DNA of 64,000 bases from Rhodocyclaceae bacterium (GTDB taxonomy: Bacteria; Pseudomonadota; Gammaproteobacteria; Burkholderiales; Rhodocyclaceae). Every line of letters begins with the position of its first letter. Position 1 is the first letter of the stretch. The position numbers were made by a program, and so were the translations under genes. Under the pieces are notes generated by a model that was given only the letters and a program-made list of their open reading frames with translations, was not told where the DNA came from and searched no databases. Where the stretch lies: the NCBI GenBank assembly GCA_023383815.1, contig JAHDYG010000005.1, forward strand, positions 113,765-177,764. The letters run 5' to 3'. Of the stretch, positions 35,251 to 45,212 are shown piece by piece.

Positions 35251-35772
35251 ATGACGACATCCATGGGGATGCAAGCCATCCAGCACATCATGCTGACGAC
35301 CGCCCTGGCGATCGCAGCACTTCTGCCCACCCCCGCGCGGGCCTGTGGCTTCAACTGCGACATTCCCGGCGGAGACATGGCCGCGCACTACATCCAGGAT
35401 GCCAACGCCTGTGCCAACGCATGCCGCAGCACGCGCGGATGCCTCGGCTGGACCTGGGTCCGACCGGGCATCCAGGGGCCGCAGGCCGTGTGCTACCTCA
35501 AGAGTCACCTGAACCGGGCGCAGGGGTCGAACTGCTGCATCTCGGGCACCGCACCGCACGTTCGCTACAACCCCATGACCTATGGCTTCGAGGTCGGAAA
35601 CAAGGTCGATCTGCCGCCGATGGCACCCCCGCCCGCACCCGCGGCACGCCCACCCCAACGCTTCAGCCAGTGTTTCTGCGTCGACTCGCGCGGGCAACGC
35701 TACCCGTTCCTGGACGACCTCTACGGACAGCCCTCCTGCCGCGACAACAGCCACCGGTTCATGTGCCAGTGA
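35251..35772 (+). CDS. Secreted Cys-rich PAN/Apple-like protein
   Basis: A 173-residue protein with a signal peptide (MLTTALAIAALLPTPARA) and about ten Cys in the mature part. CNACRSTRGCLGWTW-like spacing (CANACRSTRGCLGWTWVRP) followed by CYLKSHLN matches a PAN/Apple domain, which binds protein or carbohydrate. A Pro-rich linker (MAPPPAPAARPPQ) leads to a short second Cys module. ATG 35251 has AAGGAG upstream. It is probably co-expressed with the FecR-domain gene. Confidence 0.8.
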   Translation: MTTSMGMQAIQHIMLTTALAIAALLPTPARACGFNCDIPGGDMAAHYIQDANACANACRSTRGCLGWTWVRPGIQGPQAVCYLKSHLNRAQGSNCCISGTAPHVRYNPMTYGFEVGNKVDLPPMAPPPAPAARPPQRFSQCFCVDSRGQRYPFLDDLYGQPSCRDNSHRFMCQ

Positions 35773-35821
35773 CTGCGCACGCCGCGCGCCGGCAACCGCA
35801 CCGACTGCGCGGCAGCGGTGG

Positions 35822-36133
35822 CTAGAACATGGCGGAAGCCAGCAACAGGGCGGGCGGGGCCAGCAGGATCAGCACGCAGACGATGATCCATGCAGCAAAG
35901 CGCGCACCGCGACGCCACGCAACGAGGCCGGCGACGAGCGACACGACACAGGACAGGAACGTCAGCCCGAGCAGGAAGAGGGCAATCAGCACGACCATGC
36001 GCGCACCGCCCGGAGCCCCCTGGGCAAAGCCCGACTCCGGCACGGCTGCGACCACCAGCACGGCAAGAAGGCCGAAGCCGAGCATCGCACGAAAGCCGTT
36101 CCACGAAATCCTTCGCAGTCGTTCTGCGTCCAT
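35822..36133 (-). CDS. Small inner-membrane protein, unknown
   Basis: A 103-residue protein with three predicted helices (MLGFGLLAVLVVAAVPESGFA; MVVLIALFLLGLTFLSCVVSLVAGLVAW; AAWIIVCVLILLAPPALLLA). I start it at ATG 36133, which has GGGAGA upstream; an ATG at 36151 lacks one. I do not recognise a family. It is downstream of the MerR-type gene (42 bp) on the same strand. Confidence 0.6.
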   Translation of the reverse strand: MDAERLRRISWNGFRAMLGFGLLAVLVVAAVPESGFAQGAPGGARMVVLIALFLLGLTFLSCVVSLVAGLVAWRRGARFAAWIIVCVLILLAPPALLLASAMF

Positions 36134-36175
36134 GCTGCGTCTCCCGGACAACGGGTCCGTGTGAAGAACCCTGCT

Positions 36176-36697
36176 TCAACCAGCTTGATTATCGCACCGG
36201 CCCGGACGCTCTGGCGCCTCGGCATCCGCTGCGAACACGCGGGGATCCGCATGCCCGGCCCCACCTCGGCCAGGCGCCGGATGGCAGGCGCAGGCTTCGC
36301 CATGTGCAGCCGCCACCAGCTCATGCAGGATGCCGCACTCCTGCGTCGCGTGCGGTTCCCGGCATCGCGCACGCAGCGCGGCGAGTTGCGCTTCGAGCGC
36401 ATGCATGCTCGCGAGGCGGGCGCGCACGCGCGCGAGCTGCGCATCGATCAGCGTATTCACGTCGCCGCAGTCGGACTGCGGATGATCGTTGAAGTCGAGC
36501 AGCCTGGCGATGTCCGCGAGCGGCATGTCGAGCGCACGACAGTGGCGGATGAAGGCGAGACGCTCCAGGTGCCGTGCACTGTAGGCGCGGTATCCGTTGG
36601 CCTGGCGTGCCGGCTCGGGCAGCAGCCCGCTCTTTTCGTAATAGCGCACGGTCTCGATCTCCACCCCGGTCGCACGCGCCAGTTCTCCGATCCGCAT
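36176..36697 (-). CDS. cadR: MerR-family Cd(II)/Pb(II)-responsive regulator (CadR/PbrR type)
   Basis: A 173-residue MerR regulator. The helix-turn-helix starts MRIGELARATGVEIETVRYYEKSGLLPEP, and the dimerisation helix leads to the CadR/PbrR Cys pattern: SDCGDVNTLID, then CREPHATQECGILHEL and a Cys/His-rich tail (EACACH). The frame extends upstream to 36826, but ATG 36697 is the conserved MerR start. It controls the divergent CDF transporter through the operator at 36748. Confidence 0.9.
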   Translation of the reverse strand: MRIGELARATGVEIETVRYYEKSGLLPEPARQANGYRAYSARHLERLAFIRHCRALDMPLADIARLLDFNDHPQSDCGDVNTLIDAQLARVRARLASMHALEAQLAALRARCREPHATQECGILHELVAAAHGEACACHPAPGRGGAGHADPRVFAADAEAPERPGRCDNQAG

Positions 36698-36747
36698 GGC
36701 GATTCCTCCACGAACCCTCCCGCACACCCTCGCGCGGCCTGCCGGGG

Positions 36748-36778
36748 TTGACCCCGTAGTGGCTTCAGGGTTTCCAAT
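36748..36778 (+). promoter_or_regulatory. MerR-type operator-promoter for the CDF transporter
   Basis: TTGACC (-35, 36748-36753) and TCCAAT (-10, 36773-36778) are separated by 19 bp, the overlong spacer typical of MerR-family promoters. An imperfect dyad ACCCCG...CAGGGT occupies the spacer. It lies between cadR and the transporter gene at 36809. Confidence 0.65.
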
Positions 36779-36808
36779 GGCCCTATTCCAACTGCACTGA
36801 GCCTTCCG

Positions 36809-37480
36809 ATGTCCGGATGCTGCCACGGAAACTGTGCCGCGCCGCGCGGCGTGAGCGACCCCGCATACCGCAGGGTGCTGTGGATCGCGCTTCTACTCAA
36901 TGCGGCGATGTTCGGGGTCGAGATCGGCGGCGGGCTCATATCCGGCTCGGTATCGCTGCTCGCCGATGCGCTCGACTTCGCAGGCGATGCGGCGAACTAC
37001 GGCCTGTCGCTCGCGGTGCTGTCGATGGGCCTCGCCTGGCGGGCCCGGGCAGCCCTGGTCAAGGGCGCCTCGATGGGGCTGTACGGGGGGCTCGTTCTTG
37101 CGAAAACCCTGTGGGCCACCACATCCGGCAGCCCACCGGAACCCGTCACGATGGGGCTCGTCGCCGGCCTCGCACTCGCGGTGAACGTCGCCGTCGCAGC
37201 GCTGCTCTATGCCTGGCGCGACGGCGATGCGAACATGCGTTCGGTGTGGCTGTGCAGCCGCAACGACGCGATCGGCAACATCGCCGTACTGCTCGCAGCC
37301 TTCGGCGTATTCGGCACCGGCAGCGCCTGGCCCGACCTCCTCGTGGCCGCCATCCTGGCGACGCTCGCAATCAGCGCCGCGTTCAGCGTGGTGCGTCAGG
37401 CGCGGGGCGAGCTGGCGCGGGCGCAACCCGCAGCAGCCGGTCGAGCCGGTTCGCGAATGCCTGCCGGTCCGCCGCACTGA
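36809..37480 (+). CDS. Cation diffusion facilitator-like transporter
   Basis: A 223-residue membrane protein. A Cys-rich N-terminus (MSGCCHGNC) is followed by six helices of the cation-efflux family; the first metal site reads [17 protein letters not shown] (Asp pair in TM2) and the second half carries [14 protein letters not shown] (Asn-Asp in TM5). It lacks the cytoplasmic C-terminal domain of larger CDFs. The CadR-type regulator and promoter suggest Cd, Zn or Pb export. Its end overlaps the convergent yaiI gene by about 98 bp. Confidence 0.87.
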   Translation: MSGCCHGNCAAPRGVSDPAYRRVLWIALLLNAAMFGVEIGGGLISGSVSLLADALDFAGDAANYGLSLAVLSMGLAWRARAALVKGASMGLYGGLVLAKTLWATTSGSPPEPVTMGLVAGLALAVNVAVAALLYAWRDGDANMRSVWLCSRNDAIGNIAVLLAAFGVFGTGSAWPDLLVAAILATLAISAAFSVVRQARGELARAQPAAAGRAGSRMPAGPPH

Positions 37481-37862
37481 AGGCCGCCGGTCCGCCGGTC
37501 TCGACGCCGGTGCTGCGCAGGGTGTCCATGAAGTTGCGCAGGTCGAGCAACTCGCGGATGTTTTCCTTGCCGTAGAGCTCGCCCCGCGGCGAGAGCGCCT
37601 GGGCACCGCGCGCGACGATTTCCGCTGCAAGAGGGATGTCTGCGGTGATGACGAGGTCACCGTGCTGCACGTGCCCGGCGATGTACTTGTCGGCCTCGTC
37701 GAAGCCCCCGGGCACCTGGATCATCCGGATCTGCGGGGAGGCCGGCACCCGCAGGGCCTGGTTCGCAACGAGCGTGAGCGGGCATCCGGTGCGCTGCGCA
37801 GCGCGGAACAGGATGTCCTTGATGACGGCGGGACAGGCGTCGGCGTCGACCCAGATGTGCAT
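37383..37862 (-). CDS. yaiI: YaiI/YqxD (DUF188) family protein
   Basis: A 159-residue cytoplasmic protein with the family opening [22 protein letters not shown] and the central [20 protein letters not shown] and [12 protein letters not shown]. Its fold is PIN/NYN-like and function is unknown. ATG 37862 is the conserved start; the upstream frame to 38030 is not family sequence. The C-terminal tail overlaps the end of the transporter gene on the other strand. Confidence 0.92.
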   Translation of the reverse strand: MHIWVDADACPAVIKDILFRAAQRTGCPLTLVANQALRVPASPQIRMIQVPGGFDEADKYIAGHVQHGDLVITADIPLAAEIVARGAQALSPRGELYGKENIRELLDLRNFMDTLRSTGVETGGPAAFSAADRQAFANRLDRLLRVAPAPARPAPDAPR

Positions 37863-38056
37863 GGCGTTCTCTACTGAGGGCTGGTGGAGTTCAATCGTGA
37901 GTGCTGCGTGCAGTTCGCACATGAGTGCCATTGTGCGGCCAGGCGGCGGGAAGCGGCAAAGCAGGATTCCTTCGCAGCCCGAGGGTTGCACAGCACGGCA
38001 CACAGGTATAGTCAGGATCCTTGGCCCCACGCACGCCCGAACCGCTTCAGGAACAC

Positions 38057-39868
38057 ATGGACTGGATCTATCCCACGATTCTCATCGGAGCCGGACTCAT
38101 CGTCGTATCGGTGCTCACGAGCGCGCTGGCGTTCCGGTTCGGCGCTCCGCTGCTGCTGATCTTCCTGTGCATCGGCCTGGTTGCCGGCGAGGATGGACTC
38201 GGGCTGATGTTCGACGACGCCCAGATCGCCTACTTCCTGGGCAGTCTCGCGCTCGCGGTGATCCTGTTCGACTCTGGCTTCGGAACACGCGCCCGGACCT
38301 TGAAGCGTGCCGCCGCTCCGGCGATCGCTCTGGCGACGCTGGGCGTGCTGCTCACGACACTCTTCGTCGGTGCGGCGGCCCGCCTGCTGTTCGACCTGCC
38401 GTGGCTGCACGCCATGCTCATGGGTGCAATCATCAGTTCGACCGATGCAGCGGCAGTGTTCTTCCTGCTGCGCACGGGCGGCATCAAGATCTACAAGCGC
38501 GTCCGTTCAGTGCTGGAGGTCGAGTCCGGATCCAACGATCCGATGGCGATCTTCCTGACCATCCTCTTCATCGAGTTGATCCTCGCCGAAGGGCGGACCA
38601 GCCTGGCTACCGCCTTCCTGACCGGCTTCGGCCTGCAGATGGGTCTTGGCCTGGCACTCGGCCTGATGGCCGGTAGGCTCATCGTGGCGCTGGTGAACCG
38701 GATTCATCTCGACGAAGCGCTCTATCCGATCGTAGTCATGTCCGCCGCACTTTGTGCGTTCGCGGTGACCGGCTACCTCGGGGGAAGTGGATTCCTCGCG
38801 GTGTACGTCGCCGGAATCTTTGCGGGCAACACCGACATCAAGGGATCGTCGGCTCTGCGCCGCTACCAGAAGGGCATGACGTGGATGGCGCAGATCGTGA
38901 TGTTTCTCGTGCTCGGACTGTACGTCACGCCATCGGAGTTCGGACCGGTGCTCCTGCCGGCCATAGGGCTCGGAATCTTCCTGATGTTGATCGGGCGCCC
39001 GCTCGCGGTGTGGCTCTGCCTGCTTCCGTTTCGCAATGACCGGCAGACAGTGACATTCACGTGCTGGGTGGGGCTGCGCGGGGCGGTCTCGATCCTGCTC
39101 GGCATCCTCCCCACCGTGATGGGCGTGGAGAATGCCGATCTGTTCCTGAATACCGCGTTCATCATGGTCGTGACGTCGCTGCTGGTTCAGGGATGGACCA
39201 TCAAGCCTTCGGCGAGGTGGCTCGACCTCATCATCCCGACGCAGTCTGGCCCGGTCGAACGCATCGAACTGGAGCTGCCCGGCAACCCGAAGCACGAGTT
39301 CGTGATCTACCGTGTCCTGGACGACAGCCCGCTCCTGGCCGGCAAACCCCTGCCACGCTGGGCCAGACCGTCGCTGGTGGTGCGAAACGCTCAGTCGATG
39401 GCCTACGAGGAAGGCACGCAACTCGTACCAGGCGACTATGTGTACCTCTTCGCCCCACCCGAGTACGGACCCTTGCTCGATCAGTTGTTCGCCAAGACGC
39501 AGGCACCGGACCGCGACGACAAATCCTTCTTCGGCGAATTCAGGGTCGATCCGGACGCCAGACTGCAGGACCTGCAGAACGCCTATGACCTGTCCTTGCA
39601 TAAGGATCTGGCACAAACAATGACGGTTGGCGAATACATGGCCGCCGAACTGGGCGCAACGCCCGTGGTCGGAGACCGTGTTCCGCTCGGTCCGCTGGAC
39701 CTCGTCGTCCGCGCGGTCTATCAAGGCACGACCGTCACCGAGATCGGGCTCGCCTTTCACCAGGATCACCGCAGGACGGCGTACCGGAACAGGGCCGCGC
39801 GTGGATCGTCGCCGCTCCTGTCGCGGCTGGCGGCGCTGGCCAGACGCGGCGAAGGCCCCGGCGCGTGA
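38057..39868 (+). CDS. nhaP2: K+/H+ antiporter, NhaP2/CvrA type
   Basis: A 603-residue CPA1 antiporter with about twelve helices. It shows [18 protein letters not shown] (paired acidic region of TM5) and [15 protein letters not shown], then a cytoplasmic RCK-C/TrkA-C domain (about residues 395-480) and a CorC/HlyC-like C-terminal domain, exactly the NhaP2 order. ATG 38057 is used because the membrane domain starts there. It probably exports K+ for volume and pH control. A PII-like gene follows after 96 bp. Confidence 0.92.
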   Translation: MDWIYPTILIGAGLIVVSVLTSALAFRFGAPLLLIFLCIGLVAGEDGLGLMFDDAQIAYFLGSLALAVILFDSGFGTRARTLKRAAAPAIALATLGVLLTTLFVGAAARLLFDLPWLHAMLMGAIISSTDAAAVFFLLRTGGIKIYKRVRSVLEVESGSNDPMAIFLTILFIELILAEGRTSLATAFLTGFGLQMGLGLALGLMAGRLIVALVNRIHLDEALYPIVVMSAALCAFAVTGYLGGSGFLAVYVAGIFAGNTDIKGSSALRRYQKGMTWMAQIVMFLVLGLYVTPSEFGPVLLPAIGLGIFLMLIGRPLAVWLCLLPFRNDRQTVTFTCWVGLRGAVSILLGILPTVMGVENADLFLNTAFIMVVTSLLVQGWTIKPSARWLDLIIPTQSGPVERIELELPGNPKHEFVIYRVLDDSPLLAGKPLPRWARPSLVVRNAQSMAYEEGTQLVPGDYVYLFAPPEYGPLLDQLFAKTQAPDRDDKSFFGEFRVDPDARLQDLQNAYDLSLHKDLAQTMTVGEYMAAELGATPVVGDRVPLGPLDLVVRAVYQGTTVTEIGLAFHQDHRRTAYRNRAARGSSPLLSRLAALARRGEGPGA

Positions 39869-39964
39869 CCCCATCGCTCAAGCTGTATAGTGTTCATGAA
39901 CGATTCGAGCCGGACGATTGCGACCCGCGTTGACGTGCCGCATCGGGTGAAGAAGGAGGGTGTG

Positions 39965-40318
39965 ATGGACTTCAAATTGATTCTCGTCTTCGTCGATGAC
40001 GAAAAGATGGACGACGTTCTGGACGCGGCCCGCGAGGCCGGCGCGACGGGAGCCACGATCATCGCCAATGCGCAGGGGCAGGGCCTGCACAAGCAGATCG
40101 GCATCTTCGGCCTGGAGGTATTCGCACCCCGCACGGTCCTCTTGATCCTGGTCGAGGCGCGCCGCTCGGCCGAAGTGCTGGAAGCCGTCTGCAGCGCAGG
40201 CGGGCTCGACGAGAGCCTGAACACGGGGATCGCCATCGAACTCGACGTCACGCGCGCCGTCGGCCTGACTGAGCACATCAAACGGCTGACCCACGACCAT
40301 CCACCGAAGACCGCCTGA
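39965..40318 (+). CDS. PII-like signalling protein
   Basis: A 117-residue protein of PII-like fold, starting MDFKLILVFVDDEKMDDVL at ATG 39965 with GGAG upstream. Beta-alpha-beta repeats are recognisable (ATGATIIANAQGQGLH; TVLLILVEARRSAEVLEAV). It has no conserved T-loop Tyr51 region, so it is not classical GlnB/GlnK. Its position directly after the K+/H+ antiporter suggests that it binds and regulates the antiporter in response to a nucleotide, like other transporter-paired PII proteins; that is inference. Confidence 0.85.
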   Translation: MDFKLILVFVDDEKMDDVLDAAREAGATGATIIANAQGQGLHKQIGIFGLEVFAPRTVLLILVEARRSAEVLEAVCSAGGLDESLNTGIAIELDVTRAVGLTEHIKRLTHDHPPKTA

Positions 40319-40352
40319 ATTCCACTCACACTCGCAAAGAACCGTCTCCCCC

Positions 40353-41546
40353 ATGAAGAAGAATCTCTGGCTGCTGGCCATCGCGCAAGGCCTGTTCCTG
40401 ACCAACAACGTGGTCTTCATCGCGATCAACGGCCTGGTCGGCCTCAGTCTGGCACCTGCGGCGTGGATGGCGACGCTGCCGGTGATGGGCTATGTGGTCG
40501 GCGGTGCGATGTCGACCGGGCTCGTGGCCCGCAGCCAGCAGCGCTGGGGCCGCAAGGTCTCGTTCCAGCTCGGGCTGGTGGTTGCGGTGCTGACCGTGCT
40601 CGTGTGCGCCTTCGCGCTGCACATCCAGAGCTTCTGGCTGCTGGTCGCGGGTACGGTGGCGGCGGGCTACTACAGCGCCAACGGCCAGCTCTACCGATTT
40701 GCAGCCGGCGAGCTGGCACCGCCCTCGTTTCGCGAGAAGGCCGTGTCACTGGTGCTGGCAGGAGGTCTGATCGGAGCGGTGATCGGTCCGAATCTTGCGA
40801 ACTACACGCGCGACACGGTCGGGCTGCCGTTTCTCGGTTCGTATCTCGCGCTCGCGCTCGTGGCGCTGCTGTCGATGGTGTTCATGGCGGGAATCCAGTT
40901 CCCGCCCGAACCGCCGCGCGAGAAGGGGGCGAGCAGCGGCCGGCCGCTGGGCGAGATCATGCGCCAGCCGGTGTTCGTGGTCTCGACGATCGGCGCGGCG
41001 CTGGGCTACGGGGTGATGAACCTGTTGATGGCGGCCACCCCGCTTGCAATGGACGTGTGCGGCATGCCCTTCTCGGATGCCGCGCTGGTTCTGGAGTGGC
41101 ATGTGATCGGGATGTTCGCGCCCGGCTTCTTCACCGGCCACCTGATCAAGCGCTTCGGCGTGCTCACCATCATGGGGGTCGGCGTCGCGCTCAACGCGCT
41201 GTGCATCGCGATCGCACTCTCCGGCCAGGATCTGCACCAGTTCCTGATCGGGCTCTTCCTGCTCGGGGTCGGCTGGAACTTCCTCTTCACCGGCAGCACG
41301 ACGCTGGCGATGCAGGCCTATCGCCCGGAAGAGAAGGACAAGGCGCAGGCAGCGATCAATTTCGCGGTGTTCGCGGTCATGGCGCTCAGCTCCTTCGCCT
41401 CCGGCGCCCTGGTGACGACGCAGGGCTGGACCTTGTTGAACCTTGGCTCGCTGGTCCCGGTCGGACTCACCGGAGCCGCGTTGATCTGGCTCGGCCTGCG
41501 GCAGCGGAATGGCTCCGCGACCGCCGCCGAAGCACGCAACGGCTGA
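40353..41546 (+). CDS. MFS transporter
   Basis: A 397-residue major facilitator with twelve predicted helices, starting MKKNLWLLAIAQGLFLTNNVVF. The cytoplasmic loop between TM2 and TM3 carries a weak MFS motif (GLVARSQQRWGRK). It follows the PII-like gene by 34 bp, perhaps in one operon. The substrate is unknown. Confidence 0.85.
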   Translation: MKKNLWLLAIAQGLFLTNNVVFIAINGLVGLSLAPAAWMATLPVMGYVVGGAMSTGLVARSQQRWGRKVSFQLGLVVAVLTVLVCAFALHIQSFWLLVAGTVAAGYYSANGQLYRFAAGELAPPSFREKAVSLVLAGGLIGAVIGPNLANYTRDTVGLPFLGSYLALALVALLSMVFMAGIQFPPEPPREKGASSGRPLGEIMRQPVFVVSTIGAALGYGVMNLLMAATPLAMDVCGMPFSDAALVLEWHVIGMFAPGFFTGHLIKRFGVLTIMGVGVALNALCIAIALSGQDLHQFLIGLFLLGVGWNFLFTGSTTLAMQAYRPEEKDKAQAAINFAVFAVMALSSFASGALVTTQGWTLLNLGSLVPVGLTGAALIWLGLRQRNGSATAAEARNG

Positions 41547-41594
41547 CGGCCGGCCGGCTCCGGAAATCCCAACCTGCAATAGGAGATCCGACCC

Positions 41595-42200
41595 ATGCCA
41601 CGCGCCCGTTGCTGCACGCTGGCCATCGCCCTGCTGAACCTCATTCCCTTGTCCGCCGGCGCCCAGCCTGGAAGCACGGGCCACACGGCCCACTCACCCT
41701 ATGCGGGCATGGAGCGCCGCGCGATCAAGTCGCTGTCGCAGAGCGATCTCGACGAACTGCGGCGCGGGGGCGGCTGGGGCCTCGCACTGCCGGCCGAACT
41801 CAATGGGTATCCGGGTCCGGCCCACCTGCTCGAACTGAAGGACCGGATCCCGCTCAACCCTGACCAGATCACGCGCATCGAGACGCTGCACGCGGCAATG
41901 CGCGCTCAGGCCGTTCCAGCCGGCGAACGCCTGATCGCTGCGGAAGCCGCCATCGAGCGCGCCTTCGCCGCGCGCAAGGTCGATCCCGACGAACTGGGCA
42001 GGCTGCTGGCGAGTGCCGAAGCGGCCCGTACCGAACTGCGCTTCATCCACCTTTCGCGCCACCTTGAGACCGTCGATCTGCTCAGCGCCGAGCAGGTCGA
42101 ACGCTACCAGGCGCTGCGCGGCTATGCCTCCGATCCCTGCGAGTCCGTTCCGGACGGCCACGATCCGGCCATGTACCGTCGCCACATGGGATGCTCTTAG
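41595..42200 (+). CDS. Spy/ZraP-like periplasmic protein
   Basis: A 201-residue protein with a signal peptide (LAIALLNLIPLSAGA). Long helices and paired L-N-P-D-Q-type motif (IPLNPDQITRIETLHAAMR; LLSAEQVERYQALRGY) match the LTxxQ pattern of the Spy/CpxP/ZraP group of metal- or stress-induced periplasmic chaperones. A short His segment follows the signal (GHTAHS). It precedes the CueR promoter and copA, so a metal-stress role is plausible. Confidence 0.75.
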   Translation: MPRARCCTLAIALLNLIPLSAGAQPGSTGHTAHSPYAGMERRAIKSLSQSDLDELRRGGGWGLALPAELNGYPGPAHLLELKDRIPLNPDQITRIETLHAAMRAQAVPAGERLIAAEAAIERAFAARKVDPDELGRLLASAEAARTELRFIHLSRHLETVDLLSAEQVERYQALRGYASDPCESVPDGHDPAMYRRHMGCS

Positions 42201-42210
42201 GCCAAGGCTG

Positions 42211-42241
42211 TTGACCTTCCCATCCTGTCAAGGTTTACAGT
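42211..42241 (+). promoter_or_regulatory. CueR-type operator-promoter of copA
   Basis: TTGACC (-35, 42211-42216) and TACAGT (-10, 42236-42241) separated by 19 bp, with an ACCTTCC...AAGGT dyad in between. This is the textbook CueR arrangement. copA starts 37 bp later. Confidence 0.75.
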
Positions 42242-42277
42242 TTCGATCGTGATGAACCGAGGAACCGGAGCACGATC

Positions 42278-44764
42278 ATGGATGCGAAGACAAGTCCCCG
42301 CGACACCGCGCAAACCCTGAGGATCGAGGGGATGCGCTGCGCCTCCTGCGTTGCCCACGTCGAAAAGGCGCTGGTCCAAGTCACGGGCGTATCCTCGGCG
42401 AGCGTCAATCTCGCGGCGGGCACCGCCCTGGTGACGGCCGGGCCGGAAGTATCCTTCGGCGCACTGGCCGAAGCGGTGAAGAAGGCGGGCTACGAACTCG
42501 TCCGCGACGAACTGACGCTCGACATCGAGGGCATGACATGCGCGGCTTGCGTCGGGCGCGTCGAGAAGGTCCTGAAGCGGGTACCCGGGGTACTCGATGC
42601 AAGCGTGAACCTCGCGGCGCGGCGTGCGCACATCGAGACCTCCGGCAGCGTCGCGCCTGCGGCGCTGGTCGAGGCCGTCAGGAAGGCCGGGTTCGGTGCC
42701 CGCCCGGCCGCCGACGTGACCGAATCCGCCCGCGCGGCGACCTCCGAGGCCGAGGAGGGTGAGCTGCGCCGTGCGGTATGGATCGCCGCTGCGCTGACGC
42801 TGCCGGTTTTCGTGCTGGAGATGGGTTCGCATCTCATTTCGGGCATGCACGACTGGGTTCAGGGCACGATCGGACACCAGGGGAGCGGGTGGCTGCAGTT
42901 CGTGCTGACGACGCTCGTGCTGTTCGGCCCGGGCCTGCGCTTCTTCCGCAAGGGCATCCCCGCGCTCGTACGCGGGGCGCCCGACATGAACGCGCTGGTC
43001 GCGCTCGGCACGGGTGCGGCATGGTCCTACTCGGTCGTCGCATTGCTCGCGCCGGGCGTGCTTCCGGAAGGAACCGCGAACGTCTATTTCGAGGCGGCAG
43101 CGGTCATCGTCACGCTGATCCTCGTCGGACGCCTGCTCGAAGCCCGCGCGCGCGGACGCACCAGCGAGGCGATCCGGCGGCTCATGCGCATCCAGCCGCG
43201 CACCGCGCGGGTCGTGCGCGACGGCAGCGCGCGCGAGCTTGCGATCGAGGAGGTCGTGGTCGGCGATCTCGTCGAGGTGCGCCCGGGCGAGAAGATTGCG
43301 GTGGACGGGGAGGTCGTGGCGGGCGCGTCCTACGTGGACGAATCGATGATCACCGGCGAGCCGGTGCCGGTCGAGAAACGCCCCGGCAGCACGGTGGTCG
43401 GCGGCACGCTGAACACGCGCGGCGCCTTCTCGTTTCGCGCAACCAAGGTCGGCGCCGACACGGTGCTCGCCCAGATCATCCGCATGGTCGAAACCGCGCA
43501 GGGCGCGAAGCTGCCCATCCAGGCGCTGGTCGACAAGGTGACGATGGTCTTCGTCCCCGCGGTGATGGCTGCTGCCGCACTGACCTTTGGCGTGTGGCTC
43601 GCATTCGGCCCCGAACCGGCGCTGAGCTTCGCGCTGGTCAACGCGGTGGCTGTGCTGATCGTCGCCTGTCCGTGCGCGATGGGGCTCGCGACCCCGACCT
43701 CGATCATGGTCGCGACCGGCCGGGCCGCCGCGATGGGCGTGCTGATGCGCAAGGGCGACGCGCTGCAGGCGCTGCGCGATGCCGCGATCGTCGCGCTCGA
43801 CAAGACCGGCACACTGACCATCGGCCGCCCCGAACTGACCGATCTGGTCGTCGCCGAAGGCTTTGCGCACGAAGAGGTGCTCGCGCTCGTCGCCGCGGTC
43901 GAACGGCGCTCCGAGCATCCGATCGCCGAGGCCATCGTCGCGGCGGCGCTGGCCGAAGGGCTCGAACTGGCGGATCCCGAAGGTTTCGAGGCGGCGGCAG
44001 GCCACGGTGTGCAAGCCACCGTCGGGGGCCGGCGGGTCGAGGTTGGCGCCGACCGCCTGATGCGCCGGCTCGGCCTCGACGCCGGCGCCTTCGCCGACAC
44101 TGCGGAACGCCTTGGGGACGAAGGCAAGTCGCCGCTCTACGCGGCAATCGACGGGCGCCTGGCAGCGATCCTCGCGGTGGCCGATCCACTCAAGCCAGGC
44201 TCCGTGCAGGCCGTGGCGGCCCTGCATGCGATGGGCCTGCGCGTGGCGATGATCACCGGCGACAACGCCCGCACGGCGCAGGCGATCGCGCGCCAGGCCG
44301 GGATCGACGAGGTGGTCGCCGAAGTACTGCCCGATGGCAAGGTCGCCGCCCTCCAGGGCCTGCGCCGTGAAGGGCGCAAGGTGGCCTTCGTCGGCGACGG
44401 GATCAACGACGCTCCCGCACTGGCCGAAGCCGACGTCGGCATCGCGATCGGCACCGGCACCGACGTTGCGATCGAGAGCGCCGACATCGTGCTGATGTCC
44501 GGCGACCTCGCCGGGGTGCCGCGTGCGATCGCGCTGTCGCGCGCGACGATGCGCAACATCGCACAGAACCTGTTCTGGGCCTTCGCCTACAACACAGCGC
44601 TGATCCCGCTCGCTGCGGGCGTCTTCTATCCTTCCGCCGGGCTTCTGCTGTCACCGGTGTTTGCCGCGGCAGCCATGTCGCTTTCCAGCGTGTGTGTGCT
44701 CACCAACGCGCTGCGCCTGCGCCGCTTCGAGCTCCCGGCCTCCACACAGGCAAACCGCGCATGA
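42278..44764 (+). CDS. copA: Cu(I)-exporting P1B ATPase CopA
   Basis: An 828-residue Cu(I) exporter. It carries two N-terminal HMA domains with CxxC sites (GMRCASC, Cys21/24; GMTCAAC, Cys88/91), the CPC translocation site (Cys464-Pro-Cys466), phosphorylated Asp508 in DKTGT, EHP and GDGINDAP. Length and domain order are those of CopA1-type ATPases. The CueR promoter sits just upstream and cueR overlaps the end by 4 bp, so it is induced by cytoplasmic Cu(I). Confidence 0.96.
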   Translation: MDAKTSPRDTAQTLRIEGMRCASCVAHVEKALVQVTGVSSASVNLAAGTALVTAGPEVSFGALAEAVKKAGYELVRDELTLDIEGMTCAACVGRVEKVLKRVPGVLDASVNLAARRAHIETSGSVAPAALVEAVRKAGFGARPAADVTESARAATSEAEEGELRRAVWIAAALTLPVFVLEMGSHLISGMHDWVQGTIGHQGSGWLQFVLTTLVLFGPGLRFFRKGIPALVRGAPDMNALVALGTGAAWSYSVVALLAPGVLPEGTANVYFEAAAVIVTLILVGRLLEARARGRTSEAIRRLMRIQPRTARVVRDGSARELAIEEVVVGDLVEVRPGEKIAVDGEVVAGASYVDESMITGEPVPVEKRPGSTVVGGTLNTRGAFSFRATKVGADTVLAQIIRMVETAQGAKLPIQALVDKVTMVFVPAVMAAAALTFGVWLAFGPEPALSFALVNAVAVLIVACPCAMGLATPTSIMVATGRAAAMGVLMRKGDALQALRDAAIVALDKTGTLTIGRPELTDLVVAEGFAHEEVLALVAAVERRSEHPIAEAIVAAALAEGLELADPEGFEAAAGHGVQATVGGRRVEVGADRLMRRLGLDAGAFADTAERLGDEGKSPLYAAIDGRLAAILAVADPLKPGSVQAVAALHAMGLRVAMITGDNARTAQAIARQAGIDEVVAEVLPDGKVAALQGLRREGRKVAFVGDGINDAPALAEADVGIAIGTGTDVAIESADIVLMSGDLAGVPRAIALSRATMRNIAQNLFWAFAYNTALIPLAAGVFYPSAGLLLSPVFAAAAMSLSSVCVLTNALRLRRFELPASTQANRA

Positions 44765-45204
44765 ACATCGGCAAGGCTGCGGCCGCCTCGGGCGTGTCGG
44801 CCAAGATGATCCGCTACTACGAGTCGATCGGGCTGATTCCCGCAGCACGGCGCACCGATGCAGGCTACCGTGCCTATACGGAAGAGGATGTGCACGTGCT
44901 GCGGTTCATCCGCCGCGCCCGCGACCTGGGCTTCAGCGTCGAGGGCATCACCGGACTGCTCGCACTGTGGCACGACAAAGGGCGCGCCAGTGCCGACGTC
45001 AAGCGCATCGCGCTGGAGCACGTCGCAACGCTCGAGCGCAAGATCCGGGAACTGCAGGGCATGGTCGACACGCTGAAGGCGCTGGCCTCGCACTGCCACG
45101 GCGACCATCGCCCGGACTGCCCGATCCTCGCAGACCTCGACGGCCCCACCGGGCCGGGGCCGCAGCGCACCGGCCCGCGCCAGAGGGGCATCGGCCCCGT
45201 CTGA
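44761..45204 (+). CDS. cueR: CueR-family Cu(I) regulator
   Basis: A 147-residue MerR-family activator beginning [26 protein letters not shown]. The metal loop near the C-terminus ([13 protein letters not shown]) contains the two Cys that bind Cu(I) in CueR. ATG 44761 is fixed by the ATGA overlap with copA. It should activate the 19-bp-spacer promoter at 42211. Confidence 0.93.
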   Translation: MNIGKAAAASGVSAKMIRYYESIGLIPAARRTDAGYRAYTEEDVHVLRFIRRARDLGFSVEGITGLLALWHDKGRASADVKRIALEHVATLERKIRELQGMVDTLKALASHCHGDHRPDCPILADLDGPTGPGPQRTGPRQRGIGPV

Positions 45205-45212
45205 TCCGGCCC

